From Enoplolaimus lenunculus (taxonomy: Eukaryota; Nematoda; Enoplea; Enoplida; Thoracostomopsidae), in NCBI GenBank assembly GCA_030248215.1, contig JASANG010003380.1:237501-301500 (forward strand): a stretch of DNA of 64,000 nt, in the 5' to 3' direction. The notes beneath the pieces are model-generated. The model worked only from the letters and a program-made list of their open reading frames with translations. It did not search any database and was not told where the DNA came from. Below, one piece after another: positions 10,747 through 25,700 of the stretch (its first letter is position 1; the number at the start of each line of letters is the position of its first letter). The position numbers and the translations under genes were made by a program.

Positions 10747-13700
10747 GTGAGTGATGGATGGGATTTTCTCACGGTGTGCAAATTGGTGTGGTATATTTTC
10801 TCACGGTGTTAATGCGGTGAGGGATGTTTTCACACGCACTGTTTGTGTTGTGGGGGGAGTTTCCGACTTAAAATTTTTCCGCTTTGTTTTACATGGTGTG
10901 CTGACGGTTGCGGTATTATTTACCCACGGTGTTTGTGTGTCGGCGTGTATTTTCTCACGACGTAGGATCGTGATTATCTGCTACCGTATTTTCTCACGGT
11001 GTTTACGGGCTGCAGTACGTTTAGTCCACACTGTTGCCACTTGATTATTTATAAAAATCATTATGACGTCCAATCGTTCTAATCTGCCCCCGTGCGGATA
11101 AAAAATTATTTTGTATGTCTGATTGTGTTGTAAATGGTTCCTTGCCGGTCACCCGCATCTGTTTGTTTTGATAACAAATTGTGTACGGCGTAAATTGTAA
11201 TGTTTGCAGATCAAACGTGCATCAAGTTTATCGCAAGAAGATATGGTTCAGCGACTTCCACAAAACGCTCGCGATTATGTCGTGTCGTTACATCAGAACT
11301 ATCAATCGACGCTGTTGTATGGCAAGAACAACGTTACTGTCCAACCGGTTAGACATTTATTGAAGTCCCTAGCCGAAGGGGGGAGGCAATGAGGGATCAG
11401 CCCTTCTATTGAAAATTTTTTATAGTTGGGCTGGGTTTTTAGGTGGTAGCATTTTGATAAATGAACTTGTAGCTGGTAACGCAATTTGGTTTTCTGTAAT
11501 TAAAAATGGTTTTGTGCGCTTTTTACCATAGCTTTTGTCCTAATGTAAATTGGTTTGACAAAGTTCCAATGCATAGGTTTTACAATGTTTTTCAGTGTTT
11601 CAGAATGGCTGGAAAGGCACGTTGCGCGGGTATTTGTCACTGCATCAGAACGCAGATTCAACGTTGAGCATTCGCTGGACCCCGAATCAACTCATGCATT
11701 CGAGTTCAGTACCGACTGCGGAAGAAATTGCCCAAGTTCACGATAAAAGGTAAAAAATGTGTACTAATGGTTCATGTACATTGTCTGATAAATTAGGTTA
11801 GGACTTGAAAACGTCATATTTGCACTATTTTGTGTGAAACTGAGCTGAGATTATACAAAATTTTTTTTTAATTTTAGCAGCATTTAGATAAAAAGATTAA
11901 TTGACAATAGTATGTATGTATAATATATCCTGAGCTTAAATGTGGTGCTATACCCGTTGTCCGGTGCCGGACGGCGTCGCAATTCGAACCGCTGCTCACA
12001 ACCGTTTTTGCGGTGCCGTCCGTCAATTCTCGTTTGTACGTTTAATTTCAGCTCATTTTGGAAGTACGCCATCAATTTGAATCTCGACGAAATTGTTTAT
12101 CTCCATTGCCACCAACAAGGTACGTGTGTACGTGGGTGGATATACAGTCTTGCTTTGTTTAGTTCTGCACCGGCGTTTTTAAACGGTTATAGCACGTATC
12201 ATCAGTTAGCAATACGGTTTTGAGCATAACAAAACAGCATGTTAGGTTGTTGATAATACGGCTTCCAACATAGTTTAGTGGACAGCCAAATTCTAATCAT
12301 ACGTCTTACATTTCAATTAGGGTTTTTTATCCATTTAACTGTTTGAGTGAGTGAGTCAGTATTACATGCAGTGTATATAAAGCCCCATTCACAGGTGAAA
12401 GTTTTTTTAGCAAGAACTTGCGGCTGCAATTTGCATTCGAAGGTTTTTGCAACGTGACTTGTAGCTGTAACTATCAGCTACAAGGTTTGTTGATTGGTTT
12501 GCGAGAAGAAGTTGTAGTGGCAAGTTTTAGCTGCGAGCTGGCGTTGCAAAAACGTGCATTTGTGAATGGGACTTTAGAATATCGAAGAAATAATAGAATT
12601 TTGTTAAAGATTCATTATCGGCTCTTGGTATTATCTAACAGCTTGCTTAATGGCAACTTATAGCAAAGTGTGAAATTGTGATTTTAGGGAAGTCAGCGGG
12701 CAGTATTGTTTTTGTCGGTGCTGATGGCGTGCAACATCCACCTATTGTGTTTCCGGAAGGTGGACACCCGCTACAGTTTTTGGCGTGTCTTGAGAACGGA
12801 CTTTTACCGTGGGCCCAATTAGATCCACCTCTGTGGTTGCATAAGGGCAAAGGTATTTTTAGGCTGTGATTGTTGAGTTTTTTATATTGGATTGCAAAAC
12901 GACTCTTTGAACAAGAGTAATCAAATTACCAAAAAATGCATGGTAATCACGTCCATATTACGTAAAGAAATGTACGAACATTCCACCTCCCCCACCCCAC
13001 AGAATTGAAGGCGTAAGCGAAGCACGTAACGCGCGCTGGGTACATTCTTTCTTACGCAGAATGTATAGTTGCATACTCTGAGCATAAGCGGATTATACAT
13101 TCTTTGCTTAATTAGATGTTAGGTTTTGTTGTAAAATGAGGTCTTAAAGGCAAAGATAAATATATGGTTTAGAGTCGTAGTTAAGTTTCAAATATTGAAT
13201 TATAAAACGCGCAAGCGTATTACGTTTTGTTGATAGTCAGGTTTCTGAAGTTATGTTGAAAGTGAGGTTTCTGCAGTAGGGTTGCTTATATCTGATTTGC
13301 AAAATGTTCGCAGCCCCACAATCTTAATTAATATACAATACACTTCAGTCAGCTGGTTCTATCTTTTATCTGTATTAATATTTGTTTTTTGGTATTCGAC
13401 CATTGATTATTTTTGGTTGTTGTATTTAGGGAAGGTCTATCCACGATTGCGTAGACGAAGCAGCTTGTCATCTCGACCAGGAACAGAAGACAACGAGGAG
13501 AGCGGCGAGAAACCAGAGGACACAAGCGAAACTACGGGTGAAGCGCAAAATGGTCAGTTGAAGAGTGAAAAACGAAACAAGAAAAATAAAGACACCGACG
13601 GCATGAACGATTTTGTGTTCCGCGTGGTGCCGTGTATGAAAACTGAAACTCTGGGTAAGTTAATATTGCCGGCAGTCCTTGAATAAAATATGAAAATATG

Positions 13701-16700
13701 TTGGCGCCATTATTATTGGTACGGGTTATAATTGTTGAACATTGGAGTTTATGTTTTGTTTTTCGTGGAAATATTGTTTAATTTTTTAATTGTGTTTAAT
13801 GAAATTTTAAAGAGCTGGTAGGGTTTCAGTTTTATTCTGTTGTTTGTTGCAAAATTCTTGTTTTATTTCGCGTTTAGTCACTTAGGCATCTTATTGTAGC
13901 ATGTAGAATTTTGTATTATCTGTTGATACTTGTTTTTCTTTCTTATGATAATGATATTGTTATTTTGGTTCAGCAAAAGAATTGTCGAAACCGAAACATG
14001 ATCTCAAGAAATCTCTTCCGCCGTCAGCTAGTTCTCGCATTATCAGTTTGTCAAATTTATCGAACAAATTAAAGGTAAGTCTCTCTATTTTCAATGTTGA
14101 TAACGTAGTCACAGGGGCAAGTTTTTAAGCTACAGTCACGGACAGAATTAGTGGCTATCGCAGTGACGACGATAACAGTGGATGAGCAGCAGTTGCTAGT
14201 ACTCAGTATTTCAAACGTTTGTAAACGCGGTTGCAACCGCGATTATAAAACGGCGACCGTAGACGCAACTGTGCTGCTGTGAACTTAATTCTGTCCATGA
14301 TTGTAAAACTTTCGTTTATAATTTTGATAGGAAAACATTTTCGTCGGGGTAGCAACTGATGTGCGTACGAATTAAGGCTGGCTTTTTGTTTCAAATTAGC
14401 GGTGAAGGATTTTTGTAGGATATTTTACTTTTCATTGCCTCTAGAAATGGTAAGTGGTCTTTCAAGTTCAGCTAAAATTCAGTGATTGAAGATTACGCAA
14501 GGTTTACAGTGATTGTATCTCAATAACTGGGCACAGTATGAAATTTGTCATAATGGCAGTTGCTTGTTTTAGATTACCTATGTGTAATTTCTCCAAGTTT
14601 TGAAGCAAGCTGCATATTTATCTTCAATCAAAATTTTAACTTGATCTTGGATTAACCAAAATTTCAACCTAATCTTGTTTTTAAATAACTCGATTTTTTT
14701 ATTTTTTCTGTTTTAGGATCGATTCATTTCACTTAATTCATCTCCAAGCGTTTCTGCAACTGGCAGCCCGAAGCATTCTATATTCGACCTGGCATCAACC
14801 GCGAGTAACACCACAGCTGCCAATTCATTTGCAACCAACAATTCTTCGCTCGCCGCGACACCGATTTCACAATTGTCACCGATAGCAACACCACCTGTGA
14901 TTGGAACGGGTCTAGACGACAGCAGGAACAACACCAGACATGGGCCAGACGGAAATGGACATTCGACGCAGAATGATATTGAGCAACCTGTAGCGACAAT
15001 TTCAGCGAGAGATACCGGGTTACATCCGGTTGAGCCCAGTAAGTCAAGGGAAATGGAACATGAGAGAGGGGGAGATCGAGTCGTTTGAGTCCAGAGCTCG
15101 GATTTTCAAATGTGTGTAGCACCTATTACCAGTTGGTAATAGGACCTCTAACGTTAGAACCAGCACATGGAGAGATTCGAAATTTCGCATTTGATTTACC
15201 AGACTTTTGTACCAATTTTCAGATCTGCAATTGCAGATGTTCCTCAGTTTGAAAACCTGTCGCTAACTGATTGTTTTCGGAAATATTAGCTGGCGGTCAG
15301 AATGTGTTTTGCTAGAGGTTTTGTTTCGTTTTGCAGCTTTGTTATAATCACAATGTCGGGTGGTTTGTATTTATTATGTTATTGTAGTTATTTTAATCTT
15401 CTCATTTCTGTATTTATAGCATTAACCAAACGCCATTCAGCTCCAGTGTTGTGTGCAACTGATGAAATGCCAGAAACGAATTCGATTTACAGCGATATTG
15501 GAAAACAGGACGTTTCGCCGTCAAGGTAAACCTAAAATATAGTACTAAAGTTGAACTAGAGACCCGATACTATGGGTCCAAGTTCTGTATGGTATGTTGC
15601 ACCTCTCACTATGTAATAATAATTTTTTAAACGGAAAACCACCCCGGCGTAAATTAATAGCTCTGAATAATTGCGTAAAACTACGATTTATTACAGATAA
15701 ACGTAACATACCCTGGGTGGTGCTATCCCTTATGAGCATTATAAAAATTATTGGCTTCGTTGCACAAAGACTATAGCGCCAGACTTGGTCAGCTAGTGCC
15801 GAATGCTTTTGAACCATATGACTGAAAGGATGTCTGAATTTCTTGTAATTTGCTGTGCAAAACTTCGTGATTATAAAATCATAAAAATGAGACAATTTTC
15901 ATGGATTTTTACCACTAAAACCGTGGCAGAAATTTGTAAAAATACCTATTATGACTGTAAATTTGAGTTTTTACAACTATATTCGAATTGTAATCAGCAA
16001 AATATGTGTGCGACATTGGAATTTCTGTTGAGTAGCCACACGTTGCAGTTTGATCAGAATGACTTTCTGTAATTTTCTACTGTGACTTGGTGGATTCCTG
16101 TCGCTGTTGGAACAAGCCTGATTGTACTCATACTAGGGATGCGCCGATACTAAAATTTTTGCCGATACCGATACCGATTCCAATTTTAGCGCACCATGCT
16201 TAGTTAACAGAAAGGATACTACATTATATCATTATACGAAGATTTAAACCCTAACCATCATTAACGATTACAGTTTTATAAGAACGTTTCGCCCAGAAAT
16301 GAAATTGATAGCAATCTAACTGACTGTTATGTGCAAAAAGTATCGGGAAAGAATCGGCAGTTCTTTGCAGTACCGATTCCGATGCCGATACTCACGAAAT
16401 GTGCCGATTATTACCGAAGCTGATGCCGATGCCGATTAATCGGCACATCCCTAACTCGTACCCTACTCATTTCTGTTTGAGTCGTTTAACCGAATACTGT
16501 AGCTTACTTTAGTGGAAAAAGATTAAACTGGTAACGGTAATAAATGGCACACGACATCTAATTTAACGTTTATGCCAAAACCTTCTGGTTTAGTTGTATT
16601 ACCTGTGACATAAAGCTTGCGAATCATATGTTTTTGCTAAAGCTGGGCATTTTTTTGTAGTTATAGTAAAATATTTGTGCTTCCTTATTGTATCAATTGT

Positions 16701-19700
16701 AATTGTCTTCTTTTCGTAATTCAGTTCTTTTGTTGCCGTTTTAGATTCTTGCTTAAATCAGCATGTGATTCGATGCGACATCAAATACTTTATCGTGCGT
16801 TCTATGGCTGTAAGTTATTGGCAAAACAAGAAATTAAAATTTTAATTTATCATCGAGCCTACTAGGTTGAATTTCAGAAATTCGCATTTAGAACGAAGTG
16901 CTAATGTTTGGGCCGAATGGTTGTAGGATTTTGTTTTGAACGTGAAAATTGACGGATTTTGGTTCAAGTTTACTAAAACGTGGCAATGCCTAAATGTATT
17001 TTGTTATTCGTGATTTTTTGGCGTGTGTTAACGTTGGATTAAGCATTTTGCTACGATAAGCTTCAATGAAATTCAATATGGAAATTATTTATTTACATAC
17101 TTTGGAAATTGAAATGCCTTCATTTTAGGGCTTGCACATTGTCGACATTTGCGGACTGTTCGTACACATCTGTCGACGCTCATTGCGAATTGTAATATTG
17201 CGACGTGTCATGAACCAACCGATGCAACCAAAGGGGTTACAGACGAGATATGGAACACGGAAATGACGATGGAGGTAGGTCGCATTTAGAGCATTATGGT
17301 GCTGTTTTTTATTGATCAGTGGAGCTTAGTGGGTATTCCCTCACGTAAAACAATCATTTAGAGAAACGCCATAAACGAGTTGGACCTCTTAGCCAACTTA
17401 CACCCATCACACTGCTGGTCTTCCACAATAATTTGCGTACGCTATGTCACAATATTTCACATGCTTTTTACGCCAGTTGATACAGACAGCCATTACTTTT
17501 TTGGGTGTATGTTTGTGTGTTTAGCTTGGGCGTAACCGGGGAGTTTAGGGGCTAAGCCCCCATCCGAAGTTTACGTACGTTTGCGCAGTGTAACACAAAA
17601 ATCCCACTTCGAAACTTTCACAAAACGCAACCATCCCTTTCCCAAATCCTTGCTACGTCCATGGTGTATATCTTGTCTTCGTAATGCTCTTAGGTATCCA
17701 ACGAAAGACTCATACTATTGTTGATTTTGAAGCGTTCGTCGACAACGCTGGGACAGGTGCAACAGCGGATATTGGAGAATTTTTCATAAACTATTCGAAA
17801 TTTAGTAGCAGGAGGGTGCTGAAACTATATTGTCAACAATACGTTTTTGGCATAGTATGGAGAATATTTATGCTTGAAATAGTAATCCTTTTTGTTTTAG
17901 GCAGATTTGGAGCCGGAAATTCTTCGATTGATTTACTTTGGTGGAATCGAATCTCATTTACGCAAGAACGTAAGTTTATATTTTAATGTCTGGGCTTCGA
18001 AAGCCCAGCTAAATACGGGTTACAGTTAAGTATTTTCTGAGGATTTACATATTCGATTTATAGTTTCTAAAAGCGTACTTAAGTTAACGTATATCACTCT
18101 CCAATTTCAATGAATTACAAACTAACAGCTCTGCCGTATTTTCCATGTTTTATATTATGTGTGTAGATCCAGAGAACCTTGATAGAATAAAGCAAATTTA
18201 TGACGTCCTTGTGATGGCACTGGCTCATAACTTGCAATTCTTCTGCGTTTGTCCGAAAAGTTAAGTATTTACTTTGGGTTTGTTTCTGAAACCGAGCCAA
18301 TGTCATAATAGAACAAATCGTAGAATATGTTAACAATTTATTCACTTTTATACTACAACGTATTTGCTTGAACCTAACCGTACTGGTACTAAAGAACGGT
18401 CGTGGCATTTTGATACAACCCAACCTCAATCAATACTGGCTATTTATAAATTAATTTAAATAGATAACCAAGTTTTTTCATTATGTCGAGTGATGCAGAT
18501 TCAAACTGGCCCACCGGGCGTTTGCTCGGTTAGCCAGATAGCCCGTCCACTGATTGGATGGAACCTATTTTTTGCAGCGCAGTAATTGGTGACCGGCAGT
18601 AAGGACTGTTTCAGCTTTATTTTCAGTTTTGGCCGCTATTGCTTGGACTGTATCCGTGGACTAGTTCCGCTGCAGAGCGTTCGGCAATTAACACAAAACT
18701 TGAACAAAAATATCACATTGCTGTCAACGAATGGCTTATGGTTGAAACTATCATACAACAACGGGATCGAGAAGCTTTTGATTGCGGTGAGTGAGCGAAA
18801 TGGTGCTTTTTTTAATCTTTTAAATACACTTTCAGCACTAACGACTAGTTTACACCTGAACTCGGAAAATTCTTGGAATTCTGGAACACTGTTTCGATGT
18901 TTTAAAAAGGTTAATTTGTTAATTTTTACAGCTATATTAGTTCAGTTTTAATTAATTTTTATTTATCCTGTTGATATTAGCAAAGCAATAAATTATTGCA
19001 GTCGTTTTTCAAACGTTCACAACAATTCTGTCTCACAAATACATAATATAGACAGAACTACAGCCATTAAACACTAGCTTCTTTTAGATTCTATGCCCAC
19101 AAAGCCTAAACTTTTAACTAAATCTAAGCCTGTGTGTTAATCTGTATTTAAGTGTTATCTGACTCTTAACCTAAGCCTTCGAGTCTGTGCATACACCGGT
19201 TTCCCAGTATCGGTATGGCACGCCTCAATAATTAACATTTGCCCTGTCAACCGTTTTTTATTTTAGTTCGTGGTTCAACTACGACAGCTTTATCGTATGT
19301 AAACGGGCGATGTAGTACAACTACAACTACAGATAACATATCAGTTTGTGATCGAAATGCCAGTGGGTACCAAGCGAACAACGTTGGCAATATATCTTGT
19401 GATGTATTTGATGATGAAAATGTTTCGCCGAAAATGTCAGCAACCAACAATTCAGAGGAACAGTTGCCACAAAATACGGACAAGAATTCAGGGATAGGCT
19501 CTGATTATGTTGCAGGATCTATTTGTTCTTCGGCTCGCGAGTCCCGGGCGACTGAGATAAGCAGCGTTGGCAGTGTGTCTGATTATAGCACGCGGGACGT
19601 ACGTGATGGGTTTCGAACGGCATCAGGTAATGTATTTTTAAAATAACTTCCGTTCGCCATGTAAATCTGGATTGTAGACTTGTACAAGGTAGGCTTGCAA

Positions 19701-22700
19701 CTATCTTGTGTCAATGATAAATGGTATGAATTTTTTATTTCATGGACGTCTCAACTTAAAGTTAACGGATAGGCTTTTTTGTTTAAAAACAAGGTAATGA
19801 CTGCTCCATACTTTACTGTCCTGCGTGCCGACGTCCGTTGTCGCGATTGCAGAATTGAATTTTTATTTCAATAAATTCGTTCTCATTTCAGAATCCAGCG
19901 TTCAGTCATATTCAACGGACTCAAATCAGCGTTTGAGCTCAACATCACGCCGACCTGTTGTTGGTTCGACACAGTCGAAGAATTATCAGTCTAACTGTGA
20001 AGCTGGAGCGGTTGCTGCGAACCAGAGCGCTCAAGCGTCTTCGAATGCGACGCCTGTAGCTGCTCGAAAGTCTGACCAAGTTGAAGGTAAATGGAGTACA
20101 CTGTTTGATGCATTACGGTAACCGAATTTTGAATGTGACGCATGCTGGGTAAATTTTTTGGAGAGTAGTAACTTAACGGAAAAAATACAGTAGGGGTAGA
20201 ACAATTGTTATTGAGGGGATCCGAAGAAAAAAACGCAACCGCGATATGTATACTTTTCAGTTAGCAACCCGAAATACAATAAAATAGGGGTGCGGCAGTT
20301 ATATTTGTTAGGAAAACCGAAAAGAAAATGCCAGGGTGGTAGGTACGTTTTTCCCGGATGTAACCTCGAGAAAGTTTTAATATGCACTAAAATGACCAAC
20401 TGGAAGTTCATCTGAAAGTACCATACTTTTTGGCTGTGGTAACAACCCGTTGAGTAAATGTAACACGAGTTAGGTATATTTTTTGTGTTAACTGGAAAGA
20501 AAATACTATATGCTTGTAATGTAATGAATTGCATACTCGTGCCTAAAAAGCTTCACGTGCTTTTTCAAATTTCGATTTAATTTTGTTTTTAGAATCAAAC
20601 AGAATAATGCCAGAAGATGGGGATGGAGGAATGTTTTCGGTATGGTGCATTTGAAAATTAGCATGGCGATATTTGAAGGCATTTTAGCCAGTTATTTTGG
20701 AACCGAGATCTTGGCCTTGAAGCCATACTTTGCTGCGAGTGAATAACCTGTTTGAAAAAGTTATGTTTTAGATTCTTGGAATAAATTCTTGGCCGAGCCT
20801 AAGTAGGTTTATTCGCCAGTAAAGTGGAATGTAGATTATCATGATGATGATGATGATTATTATTATTATTATTAGTTCGAAATTTACTACTATTTCACTA
20901 ATTTTGTTGTTTTAGAGAGAATTAATTGATATGTTTGCGATAAACCTGCATCGGATCGAAAAAGATGTACACCGTTGTGATCGAAATTACGCGTATTTCA
21001 ACGAAAATGAAAATTTGGACAAACTCAAAGGCATCATGTGCACGTAAGTATAGTGAATTTAAACGAAACAGTATTCCTTTTTCATTGTTAAGAAAAAAGT
21101 TTTTTTGTATTGACCATGTACTTTCAAACTGCTGCATCACCTATGACCATTTAGCGATAATTAAGAGATATGACCATTTAGTTGTAATTAACAGAAAGCT
21201 TTAAGGAATTTAGAGGATATGTTTCATTCTAATTCGTTAAACGTTATTCCCCACTAGGGACAGTCGTAAGTGACTGTCGCTAGGGGGGTTATCTTGGCGA
21301 CTAATAGTTGTAATAGCTGCGATTAGGGTAAGACAGTTCATAGAGGAGTTAAGTACTGAATAAAAATTACCCACACCGCTCAACTCACATGATTGAGTAA
21401 ATCTCGGAGCTCGATTAGTGTTCTTACATCCACACTACGCGATCCCATTCGTCAAACGTTTGAATCCCATTCGTCGCTTCTTTTGGTAAAATATTGCTTG
21501 TCCACTGTTTCCATTCGCCAGGGTTTTCAGTAATTGTGGGATGGGGGTACACGTGTACCATCGAAAGCTTCCTATACTTTGCTAGGCTCACTTACACCTT
21601 GCTCACGCTATTCTAGCCTTAGCTTAGTTTCTCAAATTGCAGTGCTTAGGTATTGGCGCCCTACCTATCACATCCCACATGCTCCTCAAGATTTTATTAT
21701 CATACATACAGTAACTTCTGTGTCTTATGAAGAAACGTGCCCACCCCATCCCACATTACACCTTTACTTTTTTCAACATTTTTTCATTAAGTTTACATGG
21801 TTCACAGATAACCTAGCTAACTATCTTAAAAGCTATGTTGCGCAACTGATGTATCGTCAATTAAAACTCTGTAGAATACTATCAGAAAGCTTAAAATTTG
21901 ATCTTTCTAGCGCTATTCTACAGATTTTGAATTGACCATGCAACAACTGTGTAACATTATTTCTATTATAGATCGCTAGGTTATTGATGGACCATACTGT
22001 TTTTACGGTGAGTAAACAACTTTGCAATTCAAAAATTGGATAACTTTCGGTACATAGAAAAGTATTGGTTCAGAAATGTGCCTATTAGGAATGAAAATCG
22101 AATAAAATCCAGTTAAAAAATTTTGCCATAATTTCACAAAATCTATAGTTTTTCTGCTTTTACTGACCCAGCAATGCTATTTTTTAAAAAGCCCAGGACC
22201 TGCTGTAGAGCGATGGATAAATTTTTATTTTTCCCCACCAGGACGTTTATTCTATCCTTCTTCGTCGAATCATTATGGTTAAAATTTGTGAACTTGGCGG
22301 CATCTTTTGAAGCCGTTTGGAATTGGAGATAACTAATGAAACACTGATTATCATAGCAAACTATATGTTCAAGAGTCACTTTGTGATGTTTTCCTTTCTG
22401 GAGAATAATAGGCCACGAAAAAGTCTCATTTTGTTATGTTGTAAATCGGGCGGGGTATAATTATTCTCGTTAGCATAACCCAATAGGGTGTAAGTCCAAA
22501 ATCAATTCTGACAAATGCTTTTTCATGAATTTGAATGCAGGAAGCCCGGCTTGCCCAAATTCCCGAACCTCAGAATCTTAGTGTGCCCGATCAACCACCT
22601 CTTTGATGAAATCTGCCCGACAGAATCTGACCCTTTGTGTAAATAATTGGTTGGTTTACGCAATTATAAGTCCACAGCAGTGCTTCATCAGCATTTTCAA

Positions 22701-25700
22701 AGCCATTGCTGTGGATATGTTCCATGCCGTTCATTTCCAAACATGAACTGCAATAAAAATTCGCAAATTTTTAAAAAACATAGATTTTTGAATTAAAAGT
22801 CGTCAAAATTGAGGCCAAAAATATACGTACATATATCACTCAGCGTGCAACCGGAAATACAATTTACCGGAACCGCAATTTGAAAAATACATGCCACCGA
22901 AAAATTCGTTTTATTTTTTTGCAATATTGGTGAAATAACCCCAGTTGGAGATAGGTATTCAGTTTATCTGCTGTATTTTAGATTTTCATACCGAATTTTT
23001 AATTCTGGTAAAAATTTGCCAGAACCGAACCGGAACGTGAAAAAATGCGGGAACCGGATTTCCGATTGCATCCTGAATTACTAATGATTCGATTGCAATA
23101 ACGCCGCTACTACCATGTGCTGTAGGAAACGACAACAATGACGGTGTTAGCGAAGCTGGAAATATACCACCAAATGGTGCAAAACAAGCAGAAAGCCCAC
23201 CATGAATTGCTTGTTACCCACTTCCAATCGCTCTAATCGCTCGTATATTTCTTGCAAAACGTCTACAAACAATAAAATAGGACTGGGTTTACCTCAGAGT
23301 TCCCAATGCAGCTGTGTAGGTCAAAAGTTCTAAATACATGATTGCTAAACATGTAACTGTTCGCTGCTAGCTACAGGTTGCTAGGTGGCAAAAATTTGTT
23401 GTTCGGATTCGGTAAAAATTTGAGGTTTGGATTCCGATTCAGCTACGAAAAAAGCCGAATCCAACAATATCGGTCAATGTTTTCATTTTTAAGCAATAAA
23501 ATTTTTAATTAAGTTGCTATAAATCTATTTCTGTTCTGCAAAATGCAAGGTTCGGATTAAGTAAATTAGCGATGGATTCAGCCAAATCGTGATTCGGGGA
23601 CCACCTTGCTATATACCTAAGTTTGGTGTTACAAGATACGTATATGAATGAGCCGCTTTTCTAAAAGTAGGGCTGTGTCGATTAATCTGTAACATTTGAA
23701 CATTTCGTGTGTACCGCATAAAACTGCATAAAATTGTTCATTCCATGCTCAAGTGAAAACGAAAATTGAATTCCTAGTTTAATTTCAACAAAAATTCTGG
23801 TTGGAACCCTAATATATGCTAATAACGAGCACAATTTCTTTTAGGCCATTTCATAAAATAATCACCTTCTTAATATCCGAGTGCGACCAGATTTTAAATG
23901 TAATAAGCATTTTAAAAACAGGAACCAGTAGCTAAACACCCCTTTTGGTATACCACGTTTTTGGGTATACCAAACGGGGTATGGTAAAAACGGATTTGGT
24001 ATACTGATTAAAATACTTAAGCATGATAAAAGCTAATTATAAAAATAGATTTCTTTTGATCGTTGATCACTTTGAATCTGTTTCGAAATCTATCCCTTTG
24101 AGTGCTCCTCCCAACTGAGTCGATACGCGCGATTTTCTTTCTACAACCGACAGTTCCAAGCTGAAATTAGATGTCAAAGCTTACATAAACGCTTGTTCCC
24201 AGGCTGAAACTAAGTGTTGGGTCTTCCACGCCACCCATGAGGTTCCCAACAAGGACTCCCTTTTTAAAAGTGCTGTCGCCCGCAACAAAAACTTCTTTTA
24301 CTCTGTTATCTACAAAAAATAAGTTTTGTTAGGAGCCCTAATGCACTCTTATGAGATGCTTATCTTACTTACGCTCAGTTGCACGGCGTGTTTAAAGCTT
24401 AGCACGTAAAACTGCAGTGCTTGCTCTATGAGCAACATAAACCGTACAATTACGAAAATCAGAGTCGTCTTTCAGTCAACTCATGCGGTAGTTCCAAGCT
24501 GAAACTAAGTGTTGGGCCTTCCACGCCACCCATGAGGTTCCCAACAAGGACTCGCGTTTTTAAAGTGCTGTCGCCCGCAACAAAAAACTTCTTTTATTCG
24601 GTTGTCTACAAACACACAAACTCGACTAAAGAGTAAATAAATTGTTTGCTAGGAGCCCTATTGCACTCTCCTGAGTTTAGAAGCGTCCGCGCGCCTTACT
24701 AAAGTCAATAATGCACTACCTTAAGCGCCACACTTAGTCGCGCACCTACTTAAACTTGGATCACTGCTTAGTAGACATACTATGTAAACGACACGATAAA
24801 GCCCAAAAATACATATCATTGTAATAAGAAAAATATATATTTTTCTGCGCAGGTAGTTGCTTCTAGCGTGCTCATTTCGCTGGCGGCGAAGTGCTTTTTT
24901 CGCCAGCAGGCTGGCACCGAAGTGCTTCTTTCGCCATTGGGCCCGCACCGAAGTGCTCATTCGCCAATAAAAACACAATACACAAATATGGTCGCACCGA
25001 AGTGCTCATGGCGCCAAATACACATAATACAAAAACCAAACACATATAATATGTAACGTTAGAAGCAAATACGGAGCTAAAAATGTCTGTAAAACATTTT
25101 TGACCCCTAGACAAAATAAATAATTGCGCATTTTTATTTTTGCTTTTTTGTATTTTCACTATTTAATTTTTTTTGAGCATTTTAATTTTTGTTTTCTTTG
25201 GGCAATTTTTATTTTTTTATTTTTTGAGCATTTGTTTATTTTTTGGTTTTTTTGCCAATATTCTTTTGGACTATTGCCTCTTTTAGCCCAAATGCCTCTT
25301 TTAGCCCAGCATATACATATCTCTTTGCTAATAGTATATACTTGACGCGACTCTAAAAACTCAAGATTTCTCCAGTTTTCAAAGTGACACCTGAAATTTG
25401 AACAGATCTGTGTTTCGTTTTTATCACTTAATGTACGTAACAATCAAACCCAAATTAAGCCAATTTGTGGTTCCAGTCCATCAAGACATTATTAGCCATG
25501 AGGAATAGGAGTAACAGCAGTGGCTGCAGGAAACTGGTAAATTATATATACCTGTTTCGATGGTTCAAACTTTTATAGCCGTAGTATATTGAAATCTGGG
25601 GTTTAAAATCAGAGTTCAAAATCTATACTACGTACCTGTTACTCCTATGAAACAGCAAATACATACAGTGATACATGTTACAAATACAGTGTAATACATG

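Noticed and set aside
21534-21935. 133-codon plus-strand frame
   Set aside because: It runs through the mariner-like MITE at 21533-21756 and into AT-rich DNA, with no domain.
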